Of a stretch of 64,000 nt of DNA, positions 62,161 to 64,000 are shown piece by piece. The translations under genes and the position numbers were made by a program. The stretch covers positions 682,001 through 746,000 of the forward strand of contig NZ_CP021108.1 in assembly GCF_002119685.1 (NCBI RefSeq), in the 5' to 3' direction. The stretch comes from Bordetella genomosp. 8 (GTDB lineage Bacteria > Pseudomonadota > Gammaproteobacteria > Burkholderiales > Burkholderiaceae_B). The notes under the pieces are model-generated. The model was not told the origin of the DNA. It did not search any database and worked only from the letters and a program-made list of their open reading frames with translations. The stretch's first letter is position 1; every line of letters starts with the position of its first letter.

Positions 62161-63520
62161 GTGATTCCTTGGTGTTGGGGTGGCGCTCGCCGGCGGCCAG
62201 CTCGCTGTGCCAGAAGGCCCAGGTCAGCAGCGCGCCCAGTACGACGAAGGCCGCGAAGATGATGCCCGTGGCCGCGTAGCCTCCGGTCACGTCGCGGCTC
62301 CAGCCCAGCAGGGGCGGCGCCAGGATGCCGCTCAGGTTCGCCAGCGAATTGATCAGCGCCACGGCAGCGGCGGCCGCCGTGCCGGTGAGCAATGAGGTCG
62401 GCAAGGTCCACAGCATGGTGTTGGCGGCGTAGACGCCCGCCGCCGCCACGACCAGGCCGAACAGCGCGGCGGCGTGATTGCCCAGCATCAGCGTGGTGAA
62501 GACGAAGCCGACCGCCGCCAGCACGAGCGCCACGCCCAGGTGACGTATCTTCTCGCGCTTCAGGTCGGAGTGCCGCGCCCAGAGATACATGGCGCAGACC
62601 CCGCCCAGGTAGGGAAGCACGCTCAGGAATCCCACCGCCGTATTGCTGAAGCCGAAGCTCTTGATGATCTGCGGCAGGAAAAAGGCAATGCCGGTGGTGC
62701 CGAATACGATGCAGAACAGGATGCCGGCCAGCAGCAGCACGCCGGGCGAGGTGAACGCCTCCGACAGCTTGTACTTGCGCACGGCTTCCAGGCTGGCACG
62801 TTCATGGGCCAGCATGCTTTCCAGCCTGTCGCGTTCGGCCGGCGCCAGCCACGTGGCCTTGGACGGGCGATCGGTCAGCAGCCACAGGCAGGCGATGCCC
62901 AGCACCACCGCCGGCAGGGCTTCCACGATGAACATCCACTGCCAGCCCGCCAGGCCGCCGACGCCGTTCATGCCGTCCAGGATGGAACCCGAAATGGGGC
63001 TGCCGATCAGGCCGGAGACGGGGATGGACATCATGAAAATGCTGGTGAAGCGCGCCCGGTAGGACTTGGGGAACCAGTAGCTGATGTACATCACGATGCC
63101 GGGGAAGAATCCCGCCTCGGCCACGCCCAGCAGGAAGCGCAGCGCGTAGAAGCTGGTCTCGCCCTGCACGAAGGCCATGCAGCCCGACACGATGCCCCAG
63201 CTGATCATGATGCGGGCGATCCAACGCCGCGGTCCGACCTTGTCCAGCACGAGGTTGCTGGGGACTTCGAACAGGAAATAACTGACGAAGAACATGCTGG
63301 CGCCGAAGCCATAGACGGCATTCGACAGTCCCAGGTCCGCATTCATCTGCAACGCGGCGAACGAAATGTTCACGCGGTCCAGGTATGCGCACACGTACAG
63401 GATCATGATCAGCGGAATCAGGCGGCGCGCCGCCTTGCCGATGACCTGGCGATCCTCGATCGAGCCGGTGTAGGCGCCGCCGCCGTCCATGCCGGCCACG
63501 CCCTTATTGCCTTGAGCCAT
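62129..63520 (-). CDS. MFS transporter, anion:cation symporter (ACS) type
   Basis: The 463-residue protein has twelve helices and ACS-family motifs (LIPLIMILYVCAYLDRVNISFAALQMNADLGLS, YSY-like and FYALRFLLGVAEAGFFPGIVMYISYWFPKSYRAR). Relatives import hexuronates, tartrate, phthalate or allantoate. It is the first gene of the operon with ureidoglycolate lyase and the PuuE-type gene, so uptake of allantoin, allantoate or ureidoglycolate is plausible. It diverges from a truncated IclR gene. Confidence 0.92.
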   Translation of the reverse strand: MAQGNKGVAGMDGGGAYTGSIEDRQVIGKAARRLIPLIMILYVCAYLDRVNISFAALQMNADLGLSNAVYGFGASMFFVSYFLFEVPSNLVLDKVGPRRWIARIMISWGIVSGCMAFVQGETSFYALRFLLGVAEAGFFPGIVMYISYWFPKSYRARFTSIFMMSIPVSGLIGSPISGSILDGMNGVGGLAGWQWMFIVEALPAVVLGIACLWLLTDRPSKATWLAPAERDRLESMLAHERASLEAVRKYKLSEAFTSPGVLLLAGILFCIVFGTTGIAFFLPQIIKSFGFSNTAVGFLSVLPYLGGVCAMYLWARHSDLKREKIRHLGVALVLAAVGFVFTTLMLGNHAAALFGLVVAAAGVYAANTMLWTLPTSLLTGTAAAAAVALINSLANLSGILAPPLLGWSRDVTGGYAATGIIFAAFVVLGALLTWAFWHSELAAGERHPNTKESHGIAAHRRSA

Positions 63521-63547
63521 GACTTACCCCTTGGAATATTCGGACCA

Positions 63548-63648
63548 TCGATATGGGTCACTTGATCGTTGCTTCGATATGGGTCGACGCGGCACGATGC
63601 TATGCTCGCGCCACATCGTGAACAATCGCGAATTTCCGGATTCCGGAA
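63548..63648. promoter_or_regulatory. candidate IclR operator region with repeats
   Basis: TCGATATGGGTC occurs twice in direct orientation (63548-63559 and 63574-63585), 26 bp apart. Further on, TTCCGGA-T-TCCGGAA is a perfect 15-bp palindrome (63634-63648), flanked by GAACAA (63620-63625) and TTGTTC (63652-63657). All lie between the divergent MFS and IclR genes and are good candidates for IclR binding. Confidence 0.6.
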
Positions 63649-63685
63649 TATTTGTTCTTGTTTGTGGAAATTCCCTGGGGGACGC

Positions 63686-64000
63686 ATGGAAGAGGCGCCG
63701 ATCGATAAATCGCTGGCCATCATGGAAGCCGTGGCGGGGTCGCGCCGCCCCCTGACGGTGACCGAGATCGCCGAGCTGACCGGGCTGTCCATGCCGACCA
63801 CGCACCGCCTGGTCGTCCAGTTGACGGAGCGCAATGTGTTGGCCCGGCACCTCGCTTCCAAGCGGGTGATGGCCGGCGCCCGCCTGACACGCCTGGGTAT
63901 CGACGCGGTGCAGGCGTCCTTGAACGCCGACCAGCCCCATGCCTTGTTGAAGTCCCTGGCGATGTCGCTGGGCGAGTTCGCCCAGATCAGCATGGTGGTG
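63686..64000 (+). CDS. IclR-family transcriptional regulator, truncated at the window edge
   Basis: From the ATG at 63686 the frame stays open to the window end (105 codons). The start MEEAPIDKSLAIMEAVAGSR and helix-turn-helix LTVTEIAELTGLSMPTTHRLVVQL are typical of IclR; the effector domain is cut off. It is divergent from the ureide operon (MFS, AllA, PuuE) and probably controls it, possibly with glyoxylate or a ureide as effector, as AllR does in E. coli. Confidence 0.9.
   Translation, partial: MEEAPIDKSLAIMEAVAGSRRPLTVTEIAELTGLSMPTTHRLVVQLTERNVLARHLASKRVMAGARLTRLGIDAVQASLNADQPHALLKSLAMSLGEFAQISMVV

Overview
The window is a high-GC (roughly two-thirds G+C by eye) stretch of a betaproteobacterial chromosome, most likely Alcaligenaceae (Bordetella/Achromobacter type). 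The evidence is the family content: three orphan Bug-type (tripartite tricarboxylate) solute-binding proteins, many ABC importers for small organic compounds, LysR/IclR/GntR/TetR/AraC regulators beside catabolic genes, and a groES-groEL operon under a CIRCE operator. I see no rRNA, tRNA, insertion sequence, prophage or CRISPR array. The species is inferred, not proven.

Layout. 1-1025: 3'-truncated C45-family acyltransferase/peptidase (minus). 1235-3444: groEL and groES with a terminator, CIRCE and a sigma32/sigma70-type promoter. 3649-5345: a lower-GC two-gene island (DUF4365 nuclease-like protein plus an unknown partner), the best candidate for an undescribed system, possibly defence. 5431-9680: cytosine deaminase, IclR regulator, TauD-type dioxygenase and a Bug protein. 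9742-10761: acetylpolyamine amidohydrolase/HDAC-like. 10826-19560: a minus-strand unit of class II aldolase, peptide-type ABC importer, GhrA-like reductase, EamA exporter and GntR. 19765-25564: a polyamine-type ABC importer behind a fused UraD-UraH protein, with a divergent LysR gene.

25611-35824 looks like one TetR-controlled catabolic regulon: CoA-transferase, shikimate-dehydrogenase-like enzyme, DUF993 aldolase-like enzyme and TIM-barrel isomerase on the minus strand, TetR and MaoC, then a sugar-type ABC importer on the plus strand. Related palindromes built on ATAAGTAAGT lie in front of each transcription unit. 35965-36492 holds a YaiI/DUF188 gene and a 34-bp tandem duplication.

36543-55989 holds two molybdenum-hydroxylase systems in opposite directions around an AraC regulator. 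The minus one is Bug, Pht5-like protein, FAD subunit, Fe-S subunit, Mo subunit and CoxG. The plus one starts with a Mo subunit fused to a CoxG-like domain and continues with FAD and Fe-S subunits, an acyl-CoA ligase, an enoyl-CoA hydratase-family protein and a complete branched-chain-amino-acid-type ABC importer; it looks like an import, hydroxylation, CoA-activation pathway. 56072-59655: YbfB-type MFS protein, Bug protein and a second Fe(II)/2-oxoglutarate-type dioxygenase. 59836-64000: LysR, PuuE-type allantoinase, ureidoglycolate lyase, an MFS importer and a truncated IclR regulator, a ureide-degradation locus that complements the UraD-UraH fusion about 36 kb away.
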